64,000 nt of DNA from Skeletonema tropicum. Lineage: Eukaryota; Bacillariophyta; Thalassiosirophyceae; Thalassiosirales; Thalassiosiraceae. A program made the translations under genes and the position numbers. Shown here in pieces: positions 9,605 to 21,690 of the stretch; position 1 is the stretch's first letter; every line of letters begins with the position of its first letter. The stretch covers positions 1,798,001 through 1,862,000 of the forward strand of contig CM074143.1 of assembly GCA_037178625.1 (NCBI GenBank), in the 5' to 3' direction. The notes beneath the pieces are model-generated. The model was given only the letters and a program-made list of their open reading frames with translations. It did no database searches and was not told the DNA's origin.

Positions 9605-10763
9605 TTCGCTGCAATGTCAATGTTATGCTCATGTATAGGTACTCTTATCAATTTCTTTACTATTCGCACTCAAATACAGACGGCATCATTGGTGACCCTG
9701 CCACATCCAAACGTTTCGTGAATGAACTTGGCAATCGATGCAGATACAAAAGGGCAATACCAATACTCATTCTTGTGCTTGCGGGTCATCCTGTTGTATG
9801 ACTGATGCAGAAAGTGCTAAGCCGTGAAGGATTTATCCAAGCTTGGACTGAGAATGATGTGGAACCATCTTTTAAAGGGGCGGTCGAAATGATGATCTAC
9901 CTGAGTTCATGTGTGTAATTCATCGATTTATGTAATATGTTTGTCATGAATGTGATAGTGTTAGAGTTAGAAGAAGGTAATGCTACTTTTAGTACCTTCT
10001 TAGGTTGTACTATCTAGTAATTTATAAGTAGCAATGATAGATTTCACTTCTGATGACTACATTGATTTGTCTACAGCATCAGCACTTAGACACTTGTGCT
10101 GAGCTGAGGGTCATTTACAAAAGTATAGAAAAGAAGCAAGTATGCTGGTATCCATCTTTGTCTGAGGTTATTTGTCGTTGCTAATCTATATAGTCTCTCC
10201 GACATCTCGGGAAACACACCCAAACACGAAAGCACACTGAGTCATTCTCCCTATGCAAATATCCAGGAGGAAATAGTGTGATAAATGCTGGCCAAATCGA
10301 CGCAGTCAACTCACCCAACGAACCAAGATGAGGCTGAAATTAGCGATAGTGACAGTGATACAAGTACAAGACGCTAGCATCGTTTCTACGCACGAAAGAT
10401 GTCTGAGCAGTGTTCATATGCTGTTCCTTCTTGCAGACGGAGACGGGACGGGACTTCATAGGATGATAAAAGTAAAAGTTAGTAAAAGTTGTTAGACTTT
10501 CTGCCAATACATGCAAGTGCTGGTATAAGAGTTTAAAATGAAAAGAGGGCAAAACTATCGTTACAATGAAAGATATCTCTAATATTTCACTCTTGCTCTT
10601 GCGATAAGTTTTCAGGTTCAGGAATTGTTTTTACTATATTGGATAAGAATACGAATAATTAAACTTCAACGTGACGATGCAGCTGCACACACATTTGCTC
10701 CTACAGATAGAGTGCATTCGAAAGTTCTCTTCCTGATTGTCCCCAGCAACCAACACTCTTCAC

Positions 10764-11320
10764 CTACTCCTCATCAAAGAAATCAAACTCCTCATCCTCA
10801 TCGCCGTCATAGCCAAGGTCTTTGACGACAACGCGGCGTGGCCTGCATCCACCTCTTTTTTTCCATCGGGGTCGTTCTGGTTTGCCACCCATCCCACGAT
10901 GCCACCTGCATTTACGGGCCCTGCGGCAACGCTTCTTTCCCATGCGCTTGCATCGAACGGCAAGGATCATTGGTTCATCCTCGTCCTCGGGCTCGAACTC
11001 AGCCGGAGCAGTAATTCCGTCACCGTCATTTTCAAATCCACTGACAGGATACTATGATGTGTAACATGCAAGTGACGAGTGACAGTGAAGTGAGAGGCGT
11101 CAGTAAGTTGAACTTGAATTATTAGAACTAGAACGAGTGTAATGCAAGGCAAAGTCAAGTCAAGGCAATGCAGGCAAGACGAAGCACATGAACTGACTCT
11201 TATCAAACGAACGGGAACACATCTATATCAATGCAAACTTACAGCGACAGCGGCAGAGACAGCTCCTGGAGCGGTTGAGAGAAGAGCCAGGGCGGCGGAG
11301 ATAATAAGATGAAGCTTCAT
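10764..11320 (-). CDS. array gene copy B: small secreted acidic-basic-acidic protein
   Basis: Two exons, 11320-11243 and 11051-10764, flank a 191-bp GTAAGT...CATAG intron in phase 0. The product is about 121 residues. Residues 1-26 form a strong signal peptide (MKLHLIISAALALLSTAPGA, then VSAAVA). Next comes an acidic linker (FEPEDEDEP), then a core of about 45 residues very rich in Arg and Lys with four cysteines (VRCKR, KKRCRR, RKCRW, GGCRP). The end is an Asp/Glu tail (DGDEDEEFDFFDEE). This layout suggests a secreted cationic peptide with neutralising acidic segments. Antimicrobial, polyanion-binding or silica-interacting roles are guesses. No known family is recognised. A 4 x 16-bp repeat lies about 110-175 bp upstream of the start. 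Confidence 0.68.
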
Positions 11321-11429
11321 TATGTTTGTGATATCGTTTGATCTGTTGATAAAATAATTATGGCAGGATCTCACAAGAACAAGAGGCAACCTCTGATGAA
11401 ATGGTTCATGTTGGTGTTTCTGGCTAAAA

Positions 11430-11493
11430 CGGTTCACACTTGCGTCGGTTCACATTTGCGTCGGTTCACACTTACGTCGGTTCACACTCGTGT
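11430..11493 (-). promoter_or_regulatory. four 16-bp direct repeats upstream of array gene copy B
   Basis: Four head-to-tail copies of CGGTTCACACTTGCGT and close variants end about 110 bp upstream of the start codon, in the position of a promoter. Equivalent blocks lie at 14909-14972, 18325-18388, 21800-21863 and 25269-25332. The first unit has only two copies (7977-8008). A role as a transcription-factor binding array is inference from position and repetition. Confidence 0.45.
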
Positions 11494-14242
11494 CGTTCCA
11501 CTTGTGTAAGTTCACGATAGTGTTTTTCTCTTTTCCCCTCTTGTCCATGGTCGGACGCGTGTCATGCCGTCATAAAATAAACCCCTGCGGTGAATTAATA
11601 AAACACTTTTGTTACATTTAATCCTTCTCGCACAATTACTGTGTTGGCCGAAGCAAGAAGCTACTTAAAGGGGTTCGCTTCCGCATTCCGCACAAGGTGT
11701 ACTGACAAAATATTCACCCCAGGGTCAGCTGCACTTCATCTTCGCTCTTCGCTTGCTAAGGTACAAGCTATCCGTCTAAGCAGTGGTAATGCGCTTGTAT
11801 AGTATCACCGCCGAATACAATTGGCCACTAGAAGTGGCTCATGCGCGTAGTGACGACGATAGATACGATTTGGTAGAATGTAGTGTTGCTGGCCATTGTC
11901 ATGTCATTGTGTGGGCGCTGGTGCCATGGTGCTGGTGCTGGTGCTGGCTAGTGCTAGTCCCTAGCTACGAGAACTAAGCTTCTCTCCTACGCACAACAGA
12001 TGTCTGAGCAGTGTTCAAATGCTAGTATAGTATCACCGCCGAGTATTTTCGTGATTGACGGCGATAGATTCGATTTGGTAAAATTTCGTAGTGCTGGGCA
12101 TAGCAGTAGCAGCCAACACCAACACTGAAAGTTGACCTTTTGTATCAGCTATCACATTGCTTCTACTTCTACGGACGACAGAGACGACGATAACAAGAAC
12201 CTTCATCATTCAGAGAGCATAGAGTGGAAGATACGATAGGGTCGAATATAGTGCCGCTTGCCAGACTACACGGATCTCTCGTTCCATATCAGCTGCGAGA
12301 CTTTAACATCGTTTCTACGCAAGACAGAGACAGATGTCTGAGCAGTGCTAATGCTAATATGCTTGAATAGTATCAACGTCTTCTTCTTCGCACGCCAGCG
12401 CCAGCGCCAGCGCTAGCCGTCTGAGAAGTGTTCAAGTTCAAATGCTAGTATATTACCGCCGAGTATAAATTGCCACTAGAACTAGAAGTGGCTCATGCGC
12501 ATATTGACGATGATAGGTAAAATTGGATAGAATTAGTGCTGCTGGCCAGCCCAGCCCACGCCGACGCCCACATCATGGGACCTCTCGTATCAGCTACTAC
12601 GAGACTGTAACTGTATCTCTTCGCATCTACGCGCACGACAGCGACAGATGTCTGAGCAGTGCTACCGGGCTTGTGTAGTATCACGTCCGAGTGTAATGGG
12701 CCACTAGAAGTGGTACATGAGAGCATATTGACGACGATAGATAATTTTCGGTTGAATGTAGTGCTGCCGGCCAGCCAGCCCACACTGGAAGTCGACCTCT
12801 TGTACTTGTATTAGTATTAGCTGCGGGAGTCCCAATTCCTGGAGAGCAAGTCATGTCAACAAAACATCAACCATGGGGACAGCTGAAGTTCTAAAAGAGA
12901 CACTCAAGCTGATATCATCTTTTCCAGTTCAGCTTAGTCATAACCACCAGTGGCCACCAGATGTGGCCCTGGGCCTGGACTTGTACTTGTACATCTCTCT
13001 GGATGAGAGTTTGGCTTTGGCCTTGCCCCGTTCTTCGGTATTGGTGCTAGCTTTCACTGTGAGTCTTGTTTCAAACTGATTCGCTGCAATGTCAATGTTA
13101 TGCTCATGTATAGGTACTCTTATCAATTTCTTTACTATTCGCACTCAAATACAGACGGCATCATTGGTGACCCTGCCACATCCAAACGTTTCGTGAATGA
13201 ACTTGGCAATCGATGCAGATACAAAAGGGCAATACCAATACTCATTCTTGTGCTTGCGGGTCATCCTGTTGTATGACTGATGCAGAAAGTGCTAAGCCGT
13301 GAAGGATTTATCCAAGCTTGGACTGAGAATGATGTGGAACCATCTTTTAAAGGGGCGGTCGAAATGATGATCTACCTGAGTTCATGTGTGTAATTCATCG
13401 ATTTATGTAATATGTTTGTCATGAATGTGATAGTGTTAGAGTTAGAAGAAGGTAATGCTACTTTTAGTACCTTCTTAGGTTGTACTATCTAGTAATTTAC
13501 TTATAAGTAGCAATGATAGATTTCACTTCTGATGACTACATTGATTTGTCTACAGCATCAGCACTTAGACACTTGTGCTGAGCTGAGGGTCATTTACAAA
13601 AGTATAGAAAAGAAGCAAGTATGCTGGTATCCATCTTTGTCTGAGGTTATTTGTCGTTGCTAATCTATATAGTCTCTCCGACATCTCGGGAAACACACCC
13701 AAACACGAAAGCACACTGAGTCATTCTCCCTATGCAAATATCCAGGAGGAAATAGTGTGATAAATGCTGGCCAAATCGACGCAGTCAACTCACCCAACGA
13801 ACCAAGATGAGGCTGAAATTAGCGATAGTGACAGTGATACAAGTACAAGACGCTAGCATCGTTTCTACGCACGAAAGATGTCTGAGCAGTGTTCATATGC
13901 TGTTCCTTCTTGCAGACGGAGACGGGACGGGACTTCATAGGATGATAAAAGTAAAAGTTAGTAAAAGTTGTTAGACTTTCTGCCAATACATGCAAGTGCT
14001 GGTATAAGAGTTTAAAATGAAAAGAGGGCAAAACTATCGTTACAATGAAAGATATCTCTAATATTTCACTCTTGCTCTTGCGATAAGTTTTCAGGTTCAG
14101 GAATTGTTTTTACTATATTGGATAAGAATACGAATAATTAAACTTCAACGTGACGATGCAGCTGCACACACATTTGCTCCTACAGATAGAGTGCATTCGA
14201 AAGTTCTCTTCCTGATTGTCCCCAGCAACCAACACTCTTCAC

Positions 14243-14799
14243 CTACTCCTCATCAAAGAAATCAAACTCCTCATCCTCATCGCCGTCATAGCCAAGGTCT
14301 TTGACGACAACGCGGCGTGGCCTGCATCCACCTCTTTTTTTCCATCGGGGTCGTTCTGGTTTGCCACCCATCCCACGATGCCACCTGCATTTACGGGCCC
14401 TGCGGCAACGCTTCTTTCCCATGCGCTTGCATCGAACGGCAAGGATCATTGGTTCATCCTCGTCCTCGGGCTCGAACTCAGCCGGAGCAGTAATTCCGTC
14501 ACCGTCATTTTCAAATCCACTGACAGGATACTATGATGTGTAACATGCAAGTGACGAGTGACAGTGAAGTGAGAGGCGTCAGTAAGTTGAACTTGAATTA
14601 TTAGAACTAGAACGAGTGTAATGCAAGGCAAAGTCAAGTCAAGGCAATGCAGGCAAGACGAAGCACATGAACTGACTCTTATCAAACGAACGGGAACACA
14701 TCTATATCAATGCAAACTTACAGCGACAGCGGCAGAGACAGCTCCTGGAGCGGTTGAGAGAAGAGCCAGGGCGGCGGAGATAATAAGATGAAGCTTCAT
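14243..14799 (-). CDS. array gene copy C: small secreted acidic-basic-acidic protein
   Basis: Exons 14799-14722 and 14530-14243 show the same intron and the same predicted 121-residue protein as copy B. The signal peptide, acidic linker, four-Cys basic core and acidic tail are all intact. No coding difference from copy B was noticed. Near-identity of the copies suggests recent expansion or ongoing homogenisation. Confidence 0.68.
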
Positions 14800-17700
14800 T
14801 ATGTTTGTGATATCGTTTGATCTGTTGATAAAATAATTATGGCAGGATCTCACAAGAACAAGAGGCAACCTCTGATGAAATGGTTCATGTTGGTGTTTCT
14901 GGCTAAAACGGTTCACACTTGCGTCGGTTCACATTTGCGTCGGTTCACACTTACGTCGGTTCACACTCGTGTCGTTCCACTTGTGTAAGTTCACGATAGT
15001 GTTTTTCTCTTTTCCCCTCTTGTCCATGGTCGGACGCGTGTCATGCCGTCATAAAATAAACCCCTGCGGTGAATTAATAAAACACTTTTGTTACATTTAA
15101 TCCTTCTCGCACAATTACTGTGTTGGCCGAAGCAAGAAGCTACTTAAAGGGGTTCGCTTCCGCATTCCGCACAAGGTGTACTGACAAAATATTCACCCCA
15201 GGGTCAGCTGCACTTCATCTTCGCTCTTCGCTTGCTAAGGTACAAGCTATCCGTCTAAGCAGTGGTAATGCGCTTGTATAGTATCACCGCCGAATACAAT
15301 TGGCCACTAGAAGTGGCTCATGCGCGTAGTGACGACGATAGATACGATTTGGTAGAATGTAGTGTTGCTGGCCATTGTCATGTCATTGTGTGGGCGCTGG
15401 TGCCATGGTGCTGGTGCTGGTGCTGGCTAGTGCTAGTCCCTAGCTACGAGAACTAAGCTTCTCTCCTACGCACAACAGATGTCTGAGCAGTGTTCAAATG
15501 CTAGTATAGTATCACCGCCGAGTATTTTCGTGATTGACGGCGATAGATTCGATTTGGTAAAATTTCGTAGTGCTGGGCATAGCAGCCAACACCAACACTG
15601 AAAGTTGACCTTTTGTATCAGCTATCACATTGCTTCTACTTCTACGGACGACAGAGACGACGATAACAAGAACCTTCATCATTCAGAGAGCATAGAGTGG
15701 AAGATACGATAGGGTCGAATATAGTGCCGCTTGCCAGACTACACGGATCTCTCGTTCCATATCAGCTGCGAGACTTTAACATCGTTTCTACGCAAGACAG
15801 AGACAGATGTCTGAGCAGTGCTAATGCTAATATGCTTGAATAGTATCAACGTCTTCTTCTTCGCACGCCAGCGCCAGCGCCAGCGCTAGCCGTCTGAGAA
15901 GTGTTCAAGTTCAAATGCTAGTATATTACCGCCGAGTATAAATTGCCACTAGAACTAGAAGTGGCTCATGCACATATTGACGATGATAGGTAAAATTGGA
16001 TAGAATTAGTGCTGCTGGCCAGCCCAGCCCACGCCGACGCCCACATCATGGGACCTCTCGTATCAGCTACTACGAGACTGTAACTGTATCTCTTCGCATC
16101 TACGCGCACGACAGCGACAGATGTCTGAGCAGTGCTACCGGGCTTGTGTAGTATCACGTCCGAGTGTAATGGGCCACTAGAAGTGGTACATGAGAGCATA
16201 TTGACGACGATAGATAATTTTCGGTTGAATGTAGTGCTGCCGGCCAGCCAGCCCACACTGGAAGTCGACCTCTTGTACTTGTATTAGTATTAGCTGCGGG
16301 AGTCCCAATTCCTGGAGAGCAAGTCATGTCAACAAAACATCAACCATGGGGACAGCTGAAGTTCTAAAAGAGACACTCAAGCTGATATCATCTTTTCCAG
16401 TTCAGCTTAGTCATAACCACCAGTGGCCACCAGATGTGGCCCTGGGCCTGGACTTGTACTTGTACATCTCTCTGGATGAGAGTTTGGCTTTGGCCTTGCC
16501 CCGTTCTTCGGTATTGGTGCTAGCTTTCACTGTGAGTCTTGTTTCAAACTGATTCGCTGCAATGTCAATGTTATGCTCATGTATAGGTACTCTTATCAAT
16601 TTCTTTACTATTCGCACTCAAATACAGACGGCATCATTGGTGACCCTGCCACATCCAAACGTTTCGTGAATGAACTTGGCAATCGATGCAGATACAAAAG
16701 GGCAATACCAATACTCATTCTTGTGCTTGCGGGTCATCCTGTTGTATGACTGATGCAGAAAGTGCTAAGCCGTGAAGGATTTATCCAAGCTTGGACTGAG
16801 AATGATGTGGAACCATCTTTTAAAGGGGCGGTCGAAATGATGATCTACCTGAGTTCATGTGTGTAATTCATCGATTTATGTAATATGTTTGTCATGAATG
16901 TGATAGTGTTAGAGTTAGAAGAAGGTAATGCTACTTTTAGTACCTTCTTAGGTTGTACTATCTAGTAATTTATAAGTAGCAATGATAGATTTCACTTCTG
17001 ATGACTACATTGATTTGTCTACAGCATCAGCACTTAGACACTTGTGCTGAGCTGAGGGTCATTTACAAAAGTATAGAAAAGAAGCAAGTATGCTGGTATC
17101 CATCTTTGTCTGAGGTTATTTGTCGTTGCTAATCTATATAGTCTCTCCGACATCTCGGGAAACACACCCAAACACGAAAGCACACTGAGTCATTCTCCCT
17201 ATGCAAATATCCAGGAGGAAATAGTGTGATAAATGCTGGCCAAATCGACGCAGTCAACTCACCCAACGAACCAAGATGAGGCTGAAATTAGCGATAGTGA
17301 CAGTGATACAAGTACAAGACGCTAGCATCGTTTCTACGCACGAAAGATGTCTGAGCAGTGTTCATATGCTGTTCCTTCTTGCAGACGGAGACGGGACGGG
17401 ACTTCATAGGATGATAAAAGTAAAAGTTAGTAAAAGTTGTTAGACTTTCTGCCAATACATGCAAGTGCTGGTATAAGAGTTTAAAATGAAAAGAGGGCAA
17501 AACTATCGTTACAATGAAAGATATCTCTAATATTTCACTCTTGCTCTTGCGATAAGTTTTCAGGTTCAGGAATTGTTTTTACTATATTGGATAAGAATAC
17601 GAATAATTAAACTTCAACGTGACGATGCAGCTGCACACACATTTGCTCCTACAGATAGAGTGCATTCGAAAGTTCTCTTCCTGATTGTCCCCAGCAACCA

Positions 17701-17859
17701 ACACTCTTCACCTACTCCTCATCAAAGAAATCAAACTCCTCATCCTCATCGCCGTCATAGCCAAGGTCTTTGACGACAACGCGGCGTGGCCTGCATCCAC
17801 CTCTTTTTTTCCATCGGGGTCGTTCTGGTTTGCCACCCATCCCACGATGCCACCTGCAT

Positions 17860-18215
17860 TTACGGGCCCTGATCCTCGTCCTCGGGCTCGAACTCAGCCG
17901 GAGCAGTAATTCCGTCACCGTCATTTTCAAATCCACTGACAGGATACTATGATGTGTAACATGCAAGTGACGAGTGACAGTGAAGTGAGAGGCGTCAGTA
18001 AGTTGAACTTGAATTATTAGAACTAGAACGAGTGTAATGCAAGGCAAAGTCAAGTCAAGGCAATGCAGGCAAGACGAAGCACATGAACTGACTCTTATCA
18101 AACGAACGGGAACACATCTATATCAATGCAAACTTACAGCGACAGCGGCAGAGACAGCTCCTGGAGCGGTTGAGAGAAGAGCCAGGGCGGCGGAGATAAT
18201 AAGATGAAGCTTCAT
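17860..18215 (-). pseudogene. array gene copy D, broken by a 53-bp deletion
   Basis: Exon 1 (18215-18138) and the intron are normal, and exon 2 starts at 17946. A 53-bp deletion relative to the other copies removes the stretch that encodes the first cysteines of the basic core. The reading frame then runs EFEPEDEDQGP and hits a stop at 17860, giving about 54 residues. The distal basic and acidic segments remain in the DNA but are out of frame. This copy is probably non-functional. Confidence 0.68.
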
Positions 18216-21133
18216 TATGTTTGTGATATCGTTTGATCTGTTGATAAAATAATTATGGCAGGATCTCACAAGAACAAGAGGCAACCTCTGATGAAATGGT
18301 TCATGTTGGTGTTTCTGGCTAAAACGGTTCACACTTGCGTCGGTTCACATTTGCGTCGGTTCACACTTACGTCGGTTCACACTCGTGTCGTTCCACTTGT
18401 GTAAGTTCACGATAGTGTTTTTCTCATTTCCCCTCTTGTCCATGGTCGGACGCGTGTCATGCCGTCATAAAATAAACCCCTGCGGTGAATTAATAAAACA
18501 CTTTTGTTACATTTAATCCTTCTCGCACAATTACTGTGTTGGCCGAAGCAAGAAGCTACTTAAAGGGGTTCGCTTCCGCATTCCGCACAAGGTGTACTGA
18601 CAAAATATTCACCCCAGGGTCAGCTGCACTTCATCTTCGCTCTTCGCTTGCTAAGGTACAAGCTATCCGTCTAAGCAGTGGTAATGCGCTTGTATAGTAT
18701 CACCGCCGAATACAATTGGCCACTAGAAGTGGCTCATGCGCGTAGTGACGACGATAGATACGATTTGGTAGAATGTAGTGTTGCTGGCCATTGTCATGTC
18801 ATTGTGTGGGCGCTGGTGCCATGGTGCTGGTGCTGGTGCTGGTGCTGGCTAGTGCTAGTCCCTAGCTACGAGAACTAAGCATCTCTCCTACGCACAACAG
18901 ATGTCTGAGCAGTGTTCAAATGCTAGTATAGTATCACCGCCGAGTATTTTCGTGATTGACGGCGATAGATTCGATTTGGTAAAATTTCGTAGTGCTGGGC
19001 ATAGCAGCCAACACCAACACTGAAAGTTGACCTTTTGTATCAGCTATCACATTGCTTCTACTTCTACGGACGACAGAGACGACGATAACAAGAACCTTCA
19101 TCATTCAGAGAGCATAGAGTGGAAGATACGATAGGGTCGAATATAGTGCCGCTTGCCAGACTACACGGATCTCTCGTTCCATATCAGCTGCGAGACTTTA
19201 ACATCGTTTCTACGCAAGACAGAGACAGTTGTCTGAGCAGTGCTAATGCTAATATGCTTGAATAGTATCAACGTCTTCTTCTTCGCACGCCAGCGCCAGC
19301 GCCAGCGCTAGCCGTCTGAGAAGTGTTCAAGTTCAAATGCTAGTATATTACCGCCGAGTATAAATTGCCACTAGAACTAGAAGTGGCTCATGCGCATATT
19401 GACGATGATAGGTAAAATTGGATAGAATTAGTGCTGCTGGCCAGCCCAGCCCACGCCGACGCCCACATCATGGGACCTCTCGTATCAGCTACTACGAGAC
19501 TGTAACTGTATCTCTTCGCATCTACGCGCACGACAGCGACAGATGTCTGAGCAGTGCTACCGGGCTTCTGTAGTATCACGTCCGAGTGTAATGGGCCACT
19601 AGAAGTGGTACATGAGAGCATATTGACGACGATAGATAATTTTCGGTTGAATGTAGTGCTGCCGGCCAGCCAGCCCACACTGGAAGTCGACCTCTTGTAC
19701 TTGTATTAGTATTAGCTGCGGGAGTCCCAATTCCTGGAGAGCAAGTCATGTCAACAAAACATCAACCATGGGGACAGCTGAAGTTCTAAAAGAGACACTC
19801 AAGCTGATATCATCTTTTCCAGTTCAGCTTAGTCATAACCACCAGTGGCCACCAGATGTGGCCCTGGGCCTGGACTTGTACTTGTACATCTCTCTGGATG
19901 AGAGTTTGGCTTTGGCCTTGCCCCGTTCTTCGGTATTGGTGCTAGCTTTCACTGTGAGTCTTGTTTCAAACTGATTCGCTGCAATGTCAATGTTATGCTC
20001 ATGTATAGGTACTCTTATCAATTTCTTTACTATTCGCACTCAAATACAGACGGCATCATTGGTGACCCTGCCACATCCAAACGTTTCGTGAATGAACTTG
20101 GCAATCGATGCAGATACAAAAGGGCAATACCAATACTCATTCTTGTGCTTGCGGGTCATCCTGTTGTATGACTGATGCAGAAAGTGCTAAGCCGTGAAGG
20201 ATTTATCCAAGCTTGGACTGAGAATGATGTGGAACCATCTTTTAAAGGGGCGGTCGAAATGATGATCTACCTGAGTTCATGTGTGTAATTCATCGATTTA
20301 TGTAATATGTTTGTCATGAATGTGATAGTGTTAGAGTTAGAAGAAGGTAATGCTACTTTTAGTACCTTCTTAGGTTGTACTATCTAGTAATTTATAAGTA
20401 GCAATGATAGATTTCACTTCTGATGACTACATTGATTTGTCTACAGCATCAGCACTTAGACACTTGTGCTGAGCTGAGGGTCATTTACAAAAGTATAGAA
20501 AAGAAGCAAGTATGCTGGTATCCATCTTTGTCTGAGGTTATTTGTCGTTGCTAATCTATATAGTCTCTCCGACATCTCGGGAAACACACCCAAACACGAA
20601 AGCACACTGAGTCATTCTCCCTATGCAAATATCCAGGAGGAAATAGTGTGATAAATGCTGGCCAAATCGACGCAGTCAACTCACCCAACGAACCAAGATG
20701 AGGCTGAAATTAGCGATAGTGACAGTGATACAAGTACAAGACGCTAGCATCGTTTCTACGCACGAAAGATGTCTGAGCAGTGTTCATATGCTGTTCCTTC
20801 TTGCAGACGGAGACGGGACGGGACTTCATAGGATGATAAAAGTAAAAGTTAGTAAAAGTTGTTAGACTTTCTGCCAATACATGCAAGTGCTGGTATAAGA
20901 GTTTAAAATGAAAAGAGGGCAAAACTATCGTTACAATGAAAGATATCTCTAATATTTCACTCTTGCTCTTGCGATAAGTTTTCAGGTTCAGGAATTGTTT
21001 TTACTATATTGGATAAGAATACGAATAATTAAACTTCAACGTGACGATGCAGCTGCACACACATTTGCTCCTACAGATAGAGTGCATTCGAAAGTTCTCT
21101 TCCTGATTGTCCCCAGCAACCAACACTCTTCAC

Positions 21134-21690
21134 CTACTCCTCATCAAAGAAATCAAACTCCTCATCCTCATCGCCGTCATAGCCAAGGTCTTTGACGACA
21201 ACGCGGCGTGGCCTGCATCCACCTCTTTTTTTCCATCGGGGTCGTTCTGGTTTGCCACCCATCCCACGATGCCACCTGCATTTACGGGCCCTGCGGCAAC
21301 GCTTCTTTCCCATGCGCTTGCATCGAACGGCAAGGATCATTGGTTCATCCTCGTCCTCGGGCTCGAACTCAGCCGGAGCAGTAATTCCGTCACCGTCATT
21401 TTCAAATCCACTGACAGGATACTATGATGTGTAACATGCAAGTGACGAGTGACAGTGAAGTGAGAGGCGTCAGTAAGTTGAACTTGAATTATTAGAACTA
21501 GAACGAGTGTAATGCAAGGCAAAGTCAAGTCAAGGCAATGCAGGCAAGACGAAGCACATGAACTGACTCTTATCAAACGAACGGGAACACATCTATATCA
21601 ATGCAAACTTACAGCGACAGCGGCAGAGACAGCTCCTGGAGCGGTTGAGAGAAGAGCCAGGGCGGCGGAGATAATAAGATGAAGCTTCAT
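21134..21690 (-). CDS. array gene copy E: small secreted acidic-basic-acidic protein
   Basis: Exons 21690-21613 and 21421-21134 have the same splice sites and predicted product as copy B: signal peptide, acidic linker, four-Cys Arg/Lys core and Asp/Glu tail. It lies in the unit directly right of the broken copy D and is intact. Confidence 0.68.

Noticed and set aside
10737..11064. Plus-strand ORFs across the array gene exon 2
   Set aside because: They are shadows of the minus-strand exon, which has a signal peptide, splice sites and consistent phase on its side.
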